Source: 2-02-FULL-66-22 sp964576535
GTDB taxonomy: Bacteria; Methylomirabilota; Methylomirabilia; Methylomirabilales; 2-02-FULL-66-22
Assembly: GCA_964576535.1 (NCBI GenBank)
Contig: CAZNWB010000060.1
Location: 1-19,518, forward strand
Length of the DNA: 19,518 nt
Reading direction: 5' to 3'
Shown: positions 13,995-19,518 of the stretch, piece after piece
Layout: each line of letters starts with the position of its first letter
How positions within the stretch are numbered: the stretch's first letter is position 1
Notes under the pieces: model-generated
Seen by the model: the letters and a program-made list of their open reading frames with translations, nothing else
Database searches by the model: none
Told to the model about the DNA's origin: nothing
Made by a program: the position numbers and the translations under genes

Positions 13995-14699
13995 ATGTTA
14001 GATCAAGCCATCATCCCGACCCTGATGCATGCCGGGCGCTTCTTGGTGTCCCTGACCATGGGGACCCTGGCCGTGTTCTCGGTCTACTCGCTGGCGGTCA
14101 TCGGCGAGCGGTGGTGGACATTCCGCCAGTGCCGCCGGGCCTCCACCGGCCTTCTCCGGCGGGTGTTGGAAGCTGTGGACCGGGGAAACCTCCGGGAAGC
14201 GCTTCTCACCTGCGACGCCGGAAAGGGCGGTCACCTGGCCCCGGTCCTGGCCGCCGGCGTGGGCGAGCTGGTCCCGCTGGCGTCGGAGAATCCCGGGCTA
14301 CATCCCGGTCCCAATCTCGACCGAGGCGTGGCCTCGGCGCGGGAGGCGATGCTGCGCGTGACCGGGACCGAAATCGGGCGGCTGGAACACCGCCTCATCT
14401 CCCTGGCCACTTTGGGAAACATCAGTCCTTTTGTCGGGCTCTTCGGAACGGTGATCGGGGTGATGCGGGCCTTCGAGGCGATTTCCCGGACGGGCAGCGG
14501 CGGCCTGGGAACCGTCTCGGCCGGGATCGCCGAGGCCCTGGTGGCCACGGCCGCCGGGCTCTTCGTCGCCATTCCGGCCGTCATGGGCTACAACTACTTC
14601 GTCTCGCGGGTCAAGGCCTGTGCCACCGAGATGGATGCCGCGGCCTCTGAACTGCTGAGCCGGGCCCAGCGGGCCGCTTGGGGCGGGCGGGACGCCTGA
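13995..14699 (+). CDS. exbB: MotA/TolQ/ExbB proton channel family protein
   Basis: The 234-residue inner-membrane protein has one helix near 16-36, a long cytoplasmic loop (37-135) and two further helices (about 138-160 and 176-202). The signature stretch TLGNISPFVGLFGTVIGVMRAF (split by the TM2 start) and GIAEALVATAAGLFVAIPAVMGYNYF is characteristic of the ExbB/TolQ stator that conducts protons. With the ExbD next door it would energise a TonB- or Tol-type outer-membrane process. No TonB, TolA, TolB or Pal gene lies in the window, so which system it powers is open. ATG 13995 is 147 bases after the divergent hypothetical's start; no clear Shine-Dalgarno. Confidence 0.9.
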   Translation: MLDQAIIPTLMHAGRFLVSLTMGTLAVFSVYSLAVIGERWWTFRQCRRASTGLLRRVLEAVDRGNLREALLTCDAGKGGHLAPVLAAGVGELVPLASENPGLHPGPNLDRGVASAREAMLRVTGTEIGRLEHRLISLATLGNISPFVGLFGTVIGVMRAFEAISRTGSGGLGTVSAGIAEALVATAAGLFVAIPAVMGYNYFVSRVKACATEMDAAASELLSRAQRAAWGGRDA

Positions 14700-14716
14700 T
14701 TGCGGGAGGCACCTGG

Positions 14717-15142
14717 ATGGCCATGTCCCTGCCGTCGCGCGCATCGGATCGGCGCGTGCTGTCCGAGATCAACGTCACCCCGCTGGTGGACGTGACGCTG
14801 GTCCTCCTGATCATTTTCATGGTCACCACGCCGATGCTCCAGCGGGGGACCGACGTCCAACTCCCCCAGGCCCAGCAGTCCGAGGCGAAGGAAGAAGAGC
14901 GGATCACCCTGACCCTCACGCGCGAGGGGCGGCTGTTCCTCAACCAGCAGGAGGTCCCCCGGGCCAGCCTGCGGGAGCAGCTCTCCACCCTGGTGCGCGG
15001 CCGCGAACGGATGGTGCACTTCCGGGGCGACGCCCAGGTCCCCTACGGCCTGGTGATCGAGGTGATGGATGCGCTCAAGGCCGCGGGCATCGAAACCGTG
15101 GGGATGATCACGGCCCGTCCGTCCAGTTCCGGGCGCCCGTAG
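14717..15142 (+). CDS. exbD: ExbD/TolR biopolymer transport protein
   Basis: This 141-residue protein has a short cytoplasmic start, one membrane helix (about 22-42, PLVDVTLVLLIIFMVTTPML) and a periplasmic domain. The helix carries the essential acidic residue of the family at Asp25, the same number as in E. coli ExbD. EINVTPLVDV is the standard ExbD/TolR signature. ATG 14717 is selected because GGGAGG (14704-14709) lies about 7 bases before it and the product then has the normal start; the longer frame to 14678 would overlap exbB. The 17-base gap to exbB shows co-transcription. Confidence 0.92.
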   Translation: MAMSLPSRASDRRVLSEINVTPLVDVTLVLLIIFMVTTPMLQRGTDVQLPQAQQSEAKEEERITLTLTREGRLFLNQQEVPRASLREQLSTLVRGRERMVHFRGDAQVPYGLVIEVMDALKAAGIETVGMITARPSSSGRP

Positions 15143-15168
15143 AGGCGTCCCTCGATGCAAGGGCACCC

Positions 15169-15807
15169 ATGGATGTCTTCCGCCAGATTCTCGTCCTGCT
15201 CGCCACCTTTGTCATCTGGATCATCGGCACCCTCGGCTACACGGGGATCGTGGTCGCCATGGCGATCGAGAGCGCGTGCATTCCCCTGCCCAGCGAGGTG
15301 ATCATGCCGTTTTCCGGGTACCTGGTGAGCCAGGGGCGTTTCAGCCTGTGGGGCGTCTCCGTAGCCGGGGCCCTGGGCTGCACCCTGGGGTCAGCGGTGG
15401 CCTACGCCGCGGGCGCCTACGGCGGGCGACCCTTCATCGTACAGTACGGCCGGTACTTCCTGATCAGCGCGCACGAGCTGGATCGCGCGGATCGCTGGTT
15501 CGCCCGCTACGGAATGGCCGCCACCTTCATCAGCCGCCTGCTGCCGGTGATCCGGACATTCATCTCGCTGCCGGCCGGCATCGCACGGGTCCCCTTCATT
15601 CCGTTCCTGGCGTACGCCTTCCTCGGTTCCCTGCCGTGGAGTTGGGTGCTCGCCTACATCGGGATGCTGCTGGGCGAACACTGGGATCGCGTGGGTGGGA
15701 TGCTCCACTCCCTGGATGTTGTCATCGTGCTGGTCCTCGTCGCGGGGGTGGCCTGGTTCCTCTGGCGCCATTGGCCGCGACGAGTCCCCCAACCGGAAGA
15801 GGAGTAG
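15169..15807 (+). CDS. DedA family membrane protein
   Basis: The 212-residue protein shows the DedA/SNARE-associated domain layout: an early helix (about 6-35), the re-entrant segment ESACIPLPSEVIMPFSGYL (34-52) containing Glu34 and Glu43, and SRLLPVIRTFISLPAG (122-137) with the conserved Arg residues, then two or three C-terminal helices. DedA proteins act in the inner membrane. Family members have been linked to proton-motive force maintenance and to recycling of polyprenyl phosphate or phospholipids across the membrane, which could serve the glycan locus, though that link is inference. AAGGG (15159-15163) lies 5 bases before ATG 15169. It is 26 bases after exbD and 9 before the DUF47 gene, probably one operon. 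Confidence 0.92.
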   Translation: MDVFRQILVLLATFVIWIIGTLGYTGIVVAMAIESACIPLPSEVIMPFSGYLVSQGRFSLWGVSVAGALGCTLGSAVAYAAGAYGGRPFIVQYGRYFLISAHELDRADRWFARYGMAATFISRLLPVIRTFISLPAGIARVPFIPFLAYAFLGSLPWSWVLAYIGMLLGEHWDRVGGMLHSLDVVIVLVLVAGVAWFLWRHWPRRVPQPEEE

Positions 15808-15816
15808 GGTGACGCC

Positions 15817-16437
15817 ATGTTTGGCTTGCGAATGTTCCGCCGCACTGACAAGTTCTTCGACATGTTCAACGAGGCCGCCCGCAACATCCACCAGGGGGCA
15901 CGCGCCTTCCAGCAGATGCTGGAGGACTTCCGCGGGACGGACGAGCAGTGGCGCGCGGTGGAGGAGTACGAGCACGAAGGGGACAAGATCACCCACCGCA
16001 TCCTCCGGACGCTCCACCAGACGTTCATCACCCCCGTGGACCGCGAGGACATCCACAAGCTGACCTCGACGCTGGACGACGTGATCGATCTCATCGAGGC
16101 CTCCGCGGCACGGATGGCCATGTACCGGGTGAGCAAGCCGACCCCCGAATCCCAGCGTCTGGCCGGGATCATCGTTCGCTGCACGGACCAGATCGTGCGG
16201 GGCGTGACGGCCCTGCCCCGGTTCGAGCTCATTCAGGAGCACTGCATCGAGATCAACCGCCTGGAAAACGAAGCGGATGAAGTCGCGCGGACTGCGATCG
16301 CTAGCCTCTTCCTGGGAGAGGCCCCGCCCATCGAGGTCATCAAGTGGAAGGAGATCTACGAGACGATGGAGACCGCCACCGATCGGTGCGAGGACGTGGC
16401 CAACCTCCTGGAAGAGATCAGCCTGAAGCATTCCTGA
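15817..16437 (+). CDS. DUF47 family protein (PhoU-like helical)
   Basis: The 206-residue all-helical cytosolic protein has the DUF47 pattern: FRRTDKFFDMFNEAARNI near the start, EEYEHEGDKITHRILRTL (about 49-66, the metal-binding E-x-x-x-D-type motif of PhoU proteins), TPVDREDIHKLTSTLDDVID (about 72-91) and the second-half counterpart INRLENEADEVARTAI. KWKEIYETMETATDRCEDVAN completes the family pattern. DUF47 genes usually sit directly before a PiT-type low-affinity phosphate transporter and are thought to modulate it. No transporter follows here; the next gene is acuA-like. GGAG (15801-15804) precedes ATG 15817. Confidence 0.9.
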   Translation: MFGLRMFRRTDKFFDMFNEAARNIHQGARAFQQMLEDFRGTDEQWRAVEEYEHEGDKITHRILRTLHQTFITPVDREDIHKLTSTLDDVIDLIEASAARMAMYRVSKPTPESQRLAGIIVRCTDQIVRGVTALPRFELIQEHCIEINRLENEADEVARTAIASLFLGEAPPIEVIKWKEIYETMETATDRCEDVANLLEEISLKHS

Positions 16438-16455
16438 CCCCGCCATGACGGGGTC
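16436..16455 (+). terminator. stem-loop after the DUF47 gene
   Basis: GACCCCG-CCATGA-CGGGGTC is a perfect seven-pair stem with a six-base loop, starting in the DUF47 stop codon region (TGA 16435-16437). No T-run follows, so it is more likely a 3'-end stabiliser or a Rho-assisted stop than a classic intrinsic terminator. It lies 25 bases before the next start codon. Confidence 0.45.
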
Positions 16456-16480
16456 CCCCAGGTCCTGAAGGATCCGACCC

Positions 16481-17950
16481 ATGTCACTGACTCCCCAGCC
16501 TGCCCAGAACCTGCCAGGCACGGCGGCCGCGGCCAGCTCCGTTTCCCTCCGAATCCTGACGGCCGCAGGGGAGCTGGAACGGCTTGCCGTTGGCGAGGGG
16601 CTGGGGGCGTACTGCCGGTACCGGGTCGGGGAAACCCCGCGGATGCTCGGCCGGGTGCTCAAGGCACCCGAGGGCCGGGTGGTGGCGGCGCTGGCGGGAA
16701 ACACCCTCGTCGGCTACCTGGCGCTGTTTCAGCCGGGCCCGGAGGAACGGTGGGGTCGGCGGCCTACGGCCGGCCTGCTGGAGCTGGGGGCCCTGGAGGT
16801 GGACCGCGCCTGGCGGCGGTGCGGCCTGGCCCGAGCCCTGCTCAAGGCAACGTTCGCCGAGGGTGAGCTGGATCGGTCCGTCGTCCTGGCCCCCCAGTAT
16901 GCCGCGGACTGGGACGTTGAGGCGTCGGGACTCACCGGGCGGGAGTATCGCGATCTGATCCTTCGCCTGTTCCGCCGGCACGGGTTCGCGGACTTTGTGA
17001 CCGACGAGCCGACGGTGGCGGCCAACCCGAAGAACTTCCTGCTGGTACGTGTCGGGGAGAAGGCCCCACCCGATCTGTACCAGGCCTTCCGAAGTCTTCT
17101 CACCGAGACCGCACCCCTGGTGAAGCCATCGGAAGCCACCCGGCAGCAAGCATATCTCGGCAGCGGGCTCACGGCCATCCGCCAGATGAACCAGCTTCCC
17201 ACCGAGGAACAGGAGGCCATCCTCCGGCGCCTGATCCCCCCGCGGGTGGTCGAACTGCTTACCGTCGATCCTGCCACGGGGCGCGATCTCGAGGGGAACC
17301 GCCTGGTCACCTACATCTGCCCCCCGGACCAGGGGTTTGTCCGAATCGAGGTGCGTCGCCGTCCCCGCGATGAGGACTGTGTCTTCCTCCTGAAGCTGAC
17401 CCAGCCGACCGGCGAGTTCCTGGAGGTCGCCTTCCTCATCGTGAACGACCCCCAGGCGGAACGGTTCAACGTGGATCGCGATCCCGCGGGCAAACCCGTT
17501 GGGATCCTGTCCGGCGTCCGGAATCCGGAGGAGGAGCTGCGCGCCATGCGGGCGGGACTGGCACCCGGGCAGGTGCGCCGGGGCCTGCGGATGTTCCGGC
17601 AGGTCCTTCCCCTGGTCGAGTCCTTCGCCGCCGAGCTGGGGAAACAGCAGATCTCCGCCGAGGCGCTCTTCTACCACCATGCGATCCTGTACGAGCGCTA
17701 CGGCTTCGGCTACCTCACTGGCCGCGACCGGCTGGAGGAGATCCATCAGGGGTTCCAGCCCGGCGGGCCGCTCGCCCGCCGCCTGGATGGGTCCACCCCA
17801 TTCCGGATGCCCGAAGCTGCTGGGACAGTCCGCGGCCGGAGCTGGGCCATTCACGACGGGATCCTGGGGGAACCCTGGCGAGTCCCCCGACTGTACAAGA
17901 TCATCGGGCAGGCCATGGCCATGCCCACGTTCCCGAACCCGGTATATTGA
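16481..17950 (+). CDS. acuA: AcuA-type GNAT acetyltransferase with long C-terminal extension
   Basis: Residues about 40-205 follow B. subtilis AcuA closely: PEGRVVAALAGNTLVGYL (63-80), FQPGPEERWG, ELGALEVDRAWRRCGLARALL (101-121, the acetyl-CoA loop), QYAADWDVEASGLTGREYR and FVTDEPTVAANPKNFLLVRVG (172-192). AcuA acetylates a lysine of acetyl-CoA synthetase and switches it off. AcuA is normally about 210 residues; this protein has 489. The extra half (about 215-489) is soluble and unassigned, with a helical stretch (TEEQEAILRRLIPPRVVELL), a likely beta region (VFLLKLTQPTGEFLEVAFLI) and a GNAT-like late motif ILYERYGFGYLTG (402-414). AAGGA (16468-16472) lies 8 bases before ATG 16481. The acuB-type gene follows after a repeat element. 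Neither acetyl-CoA synthetase nor AcuC is in the window. Confidence 0.85.
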   Translation: MSLTPQPAQNLPGTAAAASSVSLRILTAAGELERLAVGEGLGAYCRYRVGETPRMLGRVLKAPEGRVVAALAGNTLVGYLALFQPGPEERWGRRPTAGLLELGALEVDRAWRRCGLARALLKATFAEGELDRSVVLAPQYAADWDVEASGLTGREYRDLILRLFRRHGFADFVTDEPTVAANPKNFLLVRVGEKAPPDLYQAFRSLLTETAPLVKPSEATRQQAYLGSGLTAIRQMNQLPTEEQEAILRRLIPPRVVELLTVDPATGRDLEGNRLVTYICPPDQGFVRIEVRRRPRDEDCVFLLKLTQPTGEFLEVAFLIVNDPQAERFNVDRDPAGKPVGILSGVRNPEEELRAMRAGLAPGQVRRGLRMFRQVLPLVESFAAELGKQQISAEALFYHHAILYERYGFGYLTGRDRLEEIHQGFQPGGPLARRLDGSTPFRMPEAAGTVRGRSWAIHDGILGEPWRVPRLYKIIGQAMAMPTFPNPVY

Positions 17951-17987
17951 GCCCAGATAATGCAATTGAACCGCAAAGGGCGCCGGT

Positions 17988-18008
17988 ACCAACGGCCTCG
18001 CCGTTGGT
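17988..18008 (+). other. perfect nine-pair hairpin inside element E
   Basis: ACCAACGGC-CTC-GCCGTTGGT is a perfect inverted repeat with a three-base loop, 37 bases after the acuA stop. No T-run follows. It could be a transcript-end stabiliser, a protein-binding site, or the structural core of the repeat element. Confidence 0.6.
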
Positions 18009-18080
18009 GCACAAAGAATCCACCGGTATTTCCAGAGCCAGCGAAGGGGATATGCGGGACAAGGTCCGGAATATTCTGAA

Positions 18081-18104
18081 GAGCCGGGTCCCCTCGGCTT
18101 TTTG
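18081..18104 (+). terminator. candidate intrinsic terminator between acuA and acuB
   Basis: AGCCG (18082-18086) pairs with CGGCT (18095-18099), with two or three further G-C pairs possible in the loop, followed at once by a run of five T (18099-18103). The stem is short, so termination may be partial. It would separate transcripts of the AcuA-type and AcuB-type genes. Confidence 0.45.
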
Positions 18105-18221
18105 AGATCCCGCGGGCCTTTGCGGTCTTTGCGGGCTCTGCGGTGAAATGTTTGGGTTGAGGGGGCGTGGCGTCTGCCGGAGGGCGGGCGCCGGGATCAG
18201 AGATTTTCCAGGGAGGCGATC

Positions 18222-18869
18222 ATGCTGGTCGGCCGACGGATGCGGACGTCCCTGATCACCGTGAGCAAGACGGCAACGCTGGCGCAGGCGCGCGACCTGC
18301 TCCATAGCCACCGGATCCGCCACCTGCCGGTGATAGAGGGGGATCGGCTGCTCGGTATCCTGACGGACCGGGACATCCGACAGGCCGCCCCCAGCAGCGC
18401 CGCGGCGTTCAACCCTGACCAGATTGCCGCCTTCCTGTCGCAGATCCCCGTGACCGAGGCCATGGTCCGGAACGTCCGCACGGTGAGCCCCTTCACCACC
18501 ATCGAGGAGGCGGCCAAGCTGATGATCGAGCACAAGATCGGGTGTCTCCCGGTCACCGAGGCCGACCGGTTGGTGGGCATCATCACCGAAACCGACATTC
18601 TAGGCGTGCTGGTGGACGTTATGGGCATCCGCGAGCCCAGCGCGCGGATCGAGCTCACCCTGCCGGACCGACCGGGCGCGCTGGCGGAGATCACCCGGAT
18701 CATCAAGGCCCACGAGGTCAACATCAGTAGCATCGTCACCCTGCCCCATTGGGAAAAGGGCAAGCGCCTGGCCATCATCCGCTTGAAGACCATGAACCCT
18801 CAGCCCATCCTGAAGGACCTGGCTGCCGCAGGCTTCGAGCAACCCCCGCTCCAGCTCAAGCCGTCGTAA
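18222..18869 (+). CDS. acuB: AcuB-type protein with two CBS domains and an ACT domain
   Basis: The 215-residue protein matches AcuB in size and layout. CBS 1 is about 8-53 (TLAQARDLLHSHRIRHLPVI, GILTDRDI), CBS 2 about 81-128 (TTIEEAAKLMIEHKIGCLPV, GIITETDIL), and the ACT domain about 142-200 (LPDRPGALAEITRIIKAHEV). CBS pairs bind adenine nucleotides and ACT domains bind small effectors, so a cytosolic metabolic sensor is likely. In B. subtilis acuB lies with acuA and acuC and affects acetoin or acetate use, but its exact action is not established. GGGAGG (18209-18214) is well placed before ATG 18222. Being next to the AcuA-type gene supports the assignment of both. Confidence 0.88.
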   Translation: MLVGRRMRTSLITVSKTATLAQARDLLHSHRIRHLPVIEGDRLLGILTDRDIRQAAPSSAAAFNPDQIAAFLSQIPVTEAMVRNVRTVSPFTTIEEAAKLMIEHKIGCLPVTEADRLVGIITETDILGVLVDVMGIREPSARIELTLPDRPGALAEITRIIKAHEVNISSIVTLPHWEKGKRLAIIRLKTMNPQPILKDLAAAGFEQPPLQLKPS

Positions 18870-19149
18870 GCGACGACCCTCGCCGGGCCCCAGGACCCTC
18901 GGTGGTTGCCGACAAGCGACACCGGGCGAGAGGTCCCCTGAGGCCATCCCGTTCTCGCCGCACGCCGCTCCCGAGGAGTCGGAACGTTGTTTTGATCAAG
19001 CCAGGGGGGAAGTGTTCTTTCCATCCCAGACCGGATAGGACTGACCGCAAGGCGTCCACGAATGGATGCGACCTGTCTCAAAAATCCCCACCAGGAGCAT
19101 TCTCATCACGGGAGAGGGGGCATCCCGAATTCGGTGAGTTACCTCCATC

Positions 19150-19160
19150 ATCAAAATATT
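19150..19160 (+). promoter_or_regulatory. possible IHF binding core
   Basis: ATCAA-N4-TT matches the core of the IHF consensus, with the first and last consensus positions (W and R) not matched, inside an A/T-rich stretch. Its centre is about 75 bases upstream of the -24 element, a usual place for IHF-assisted looping at sigma-54 promoters. The core is short and would occur by chance in A/T-rich DNA. Confidence 0.3.
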
Positions 19161-19227
19161 TAGGCAATTTCAACGTCTTATTGGAGGCGGAAAGGAGAAC
19201 CCAAAACACCGCATGGAGTATGGAATC

Positions 19228-19243
19228 TGGCATGGAGATTGCT
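19228..19243 (+). promoter_or_regulatory. sigma-54 (RpoN) -24/-12 promoter
   Basis: TGGCATG-GAGA-TTGCT matches the consensus TGGCAYG-N4-TTGCW at every specified base, with the GG (19229-19230) and GC (19241-19242) dinucleotides separated by the required 10 bases. Transcription would begin near 19254, about 57 bases before the ATG at 19311. An enhancer-binding activator is implied; none is encoded in the window. Confidence 0.7.
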
Positions 19244-19245
19244 CT

Positions 19246-19267
19246 TTGAAATCTTGAAGGATTTCAA
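19246..19267 (+). promoter_or_regulatory. stem-loop at the predicted transcription start
   Basis: TTGAAATC-TTGAAG-GATTTCAA is a perfect eight-pair inverted repeat with a six-base loop. It spans the start site predicted for the sigma-54 promoter, so it could be an operator or a 5'-end RNA hairpin. Its A/T-rich stem is unlike the GC-rich hairpins elsewhere in the window. Confidence 0.45.
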
Positions 19268-19310
19268 CCACCCCCAGCCCCATCTGCCATGATGTTTGGA
19301 GCGATCTGAA

Positions 19311-19518
19311 ATGCCCCTCACCTGGATTGACATTAGCTTGCTTACCATGGTCATCAGCCTTGGGGCCATCCTCGTGATGCAGAGTCTGATCTACCTCAAC
19401 CAGCGTGACGCCCAGGAGGTTCGACTGAACCGCCAGGCCCTCTGCCGGCATCATGACTGGGTGCGGCTCGATCCCTCCACGGGTCTGATCTGCCGCCTCT
19501 GCGGCAAGCTTCCCGGCT
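19311..19518 (+). CDS. small membrane protein with Cys/His tail, 3' end missing
   Basis: Sixty-nine codons are visible before the window ends, with no stop. One membrane helix (about residues 6-28, IDISLLTMVISLGAILVMQSLIYL) is followed by a polar linker and a Cys/His-rich segment with C-R-H-H-D-W and, 17 residues further on, C-R-L-C-G. The spacing C-x1-HH ... C-x2-C could bind zinc, but the pattern may not be complete. I do not recognise the family. GGAG (19299-19302) precedes ATG 19311 at 8 bases. The sigma-54 promoter and hairpin upstream appear to belong to it. The visible part implies a short bitopic protein with a cytosolic zinc-ribbon-like tail. Confidence 0.65.
   Translation, partial: MPLTWIDISLLTMVISLGAILVMQSLIYLNQRDAQEVRLNRQALCRHHDWVRLDPSTGLICRLCGKLPG

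Larger units (their letters stand above)
17970..18145. repeat. inverted-arm element with 9-base tandem words (element E)
   Basis: The arms ACCGCAAAGG (17970-17979) and CCTTTGCGGT (18117-18126) are perfect inverses. The right arm continues as three tandem 9-base words TTTGCGGTC, TTTGCGGGC, TCTGCGGTG (18119-18145). The 137 bases between hold two stem-loops listed separately. The element fills most of the 271-base gap between the AcuA-type and AcuB-type genes; no coding signal was found there. Confidence 0.75.
18870..19310 (+). other. 441-base intergenic regulatory region
   Basis: This gap has lower GC than its flanks, especially from about 19080 onward, where AAAATATTTAG and similar tracts occur. 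I find no credible gene on either strand; open frames across it are extensions of acuB in another frame or antisense to the next gene. It holds an IHF-like core, a sigma-54 promoter and a stem-loop, all listed separately and all pointing toward the gene at 19311. The first 200 bases show nothing I can assign. Confidence 0.6.

Noticed and set aside
16484..17992. Minus-strand frame of 502 codons opposite the AcuA-type gene
   Set aside because: No recognisable domain, and the plus strand matches AcuA motif by motif.
18749..19249. Plus-strand frame of 166 codons running from acuB into the intergenic region
   Set aside because: Its first part is a shadow of acuB and the rest has no motif, unusual composition and crosses the sigma-54 promoter.
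19170..19454. Minus-strand frame of 94 codons near the window end
   Set aside because: Antisense to the membrane protein at 19311 and across its promoter; no family resemblance.
1..19518. Searched by eye for tRNA, rRNA and riboswitch structures
   Set aside because: No cloverleaf with a CCA or conserved T-loop sequence, no rRNA segments and no recognisable riboswitch core were seen; a covariance-model scan was not possible.

Overview
The window is GC-rich (roughly two-thirds G+C) bacterial DNA with dense, mostly plus-strand genes. The outer-membrane-type ExbB/ExbD pair and the nucleotide-sugar genes point to a diderm. The AcuA/AcuB, Maf and DUF4321 proteins, together with overall style, would fit an uncultured lineage such as Methylomirabilota/Rokubacteria. 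That taxonomic guess is inference only; no rRNA or marker gene is present.

Region 1 (1-11157) is the tail of a surface-polysaccharide locus. It runs from a DUF5989 C-terminus and a small membrane protein through a NodU/CmcH-type carbamoyltransferase, a class II asparagine synthase and a WbpP-like UDP-sugar epimerase to two overlapping family-4 glycosyltransferases. After these come a decayed copy of an epimerase start followed by an intact epimerase/dehydratase, a WbpA-type UDP-GlcNAc 6-dehydrogenase and a WecA/MraY-type polyprenyl-phosphate sugar-1-phosphate transferase. Together these could make UDP-GlcNAcA/UDP-GalNAcA-type sugars, load the first sugar-phosphate on the lipid carrier, extend the chain, and decorate it with carbamoyl and amide groups. 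No flippase or polymerase is visible.

Region 2 (11138-17950) is a mixed housekeeping/envelope stretch: DUF4321 membrane protein, Maf nucleotide pyrophosphatase, an unrecognised helical protein built from six approximately 25-residue repeats, a divergent small hypothetical on the minus strand, ExbB and ExbD, a DedA membrane protein, a DUF47 (PhoU-like) protein, and an AcuA-type acetyltransferase with a long unassigned C-terminal half.

Region 3 (17951-19518) holds a repeat-rich intergenic stretch, an AcuB-type CBS-CBS-ACT protein, and a 441-base lower-GC intergenic region with an excellent sigma-54 -24/-12 match. That promoter drives a small membrane protein with a possible zinc-binding tail, cut by the window end.

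Three signals stand out. First, five elements made of 7-9 base tandem words, four of them with inverted arms, lie at or just before gene starts; they share an architecture but not a sequence. Second, the AcuA domain is fused to about 270 unassigned residues next to acuB. Third, the 25-residue repeat protein shows a higher-order pattern of two three-repeat blocks. No tRNA, rRNA, CRISPR array, transposase or phage gene was seen.
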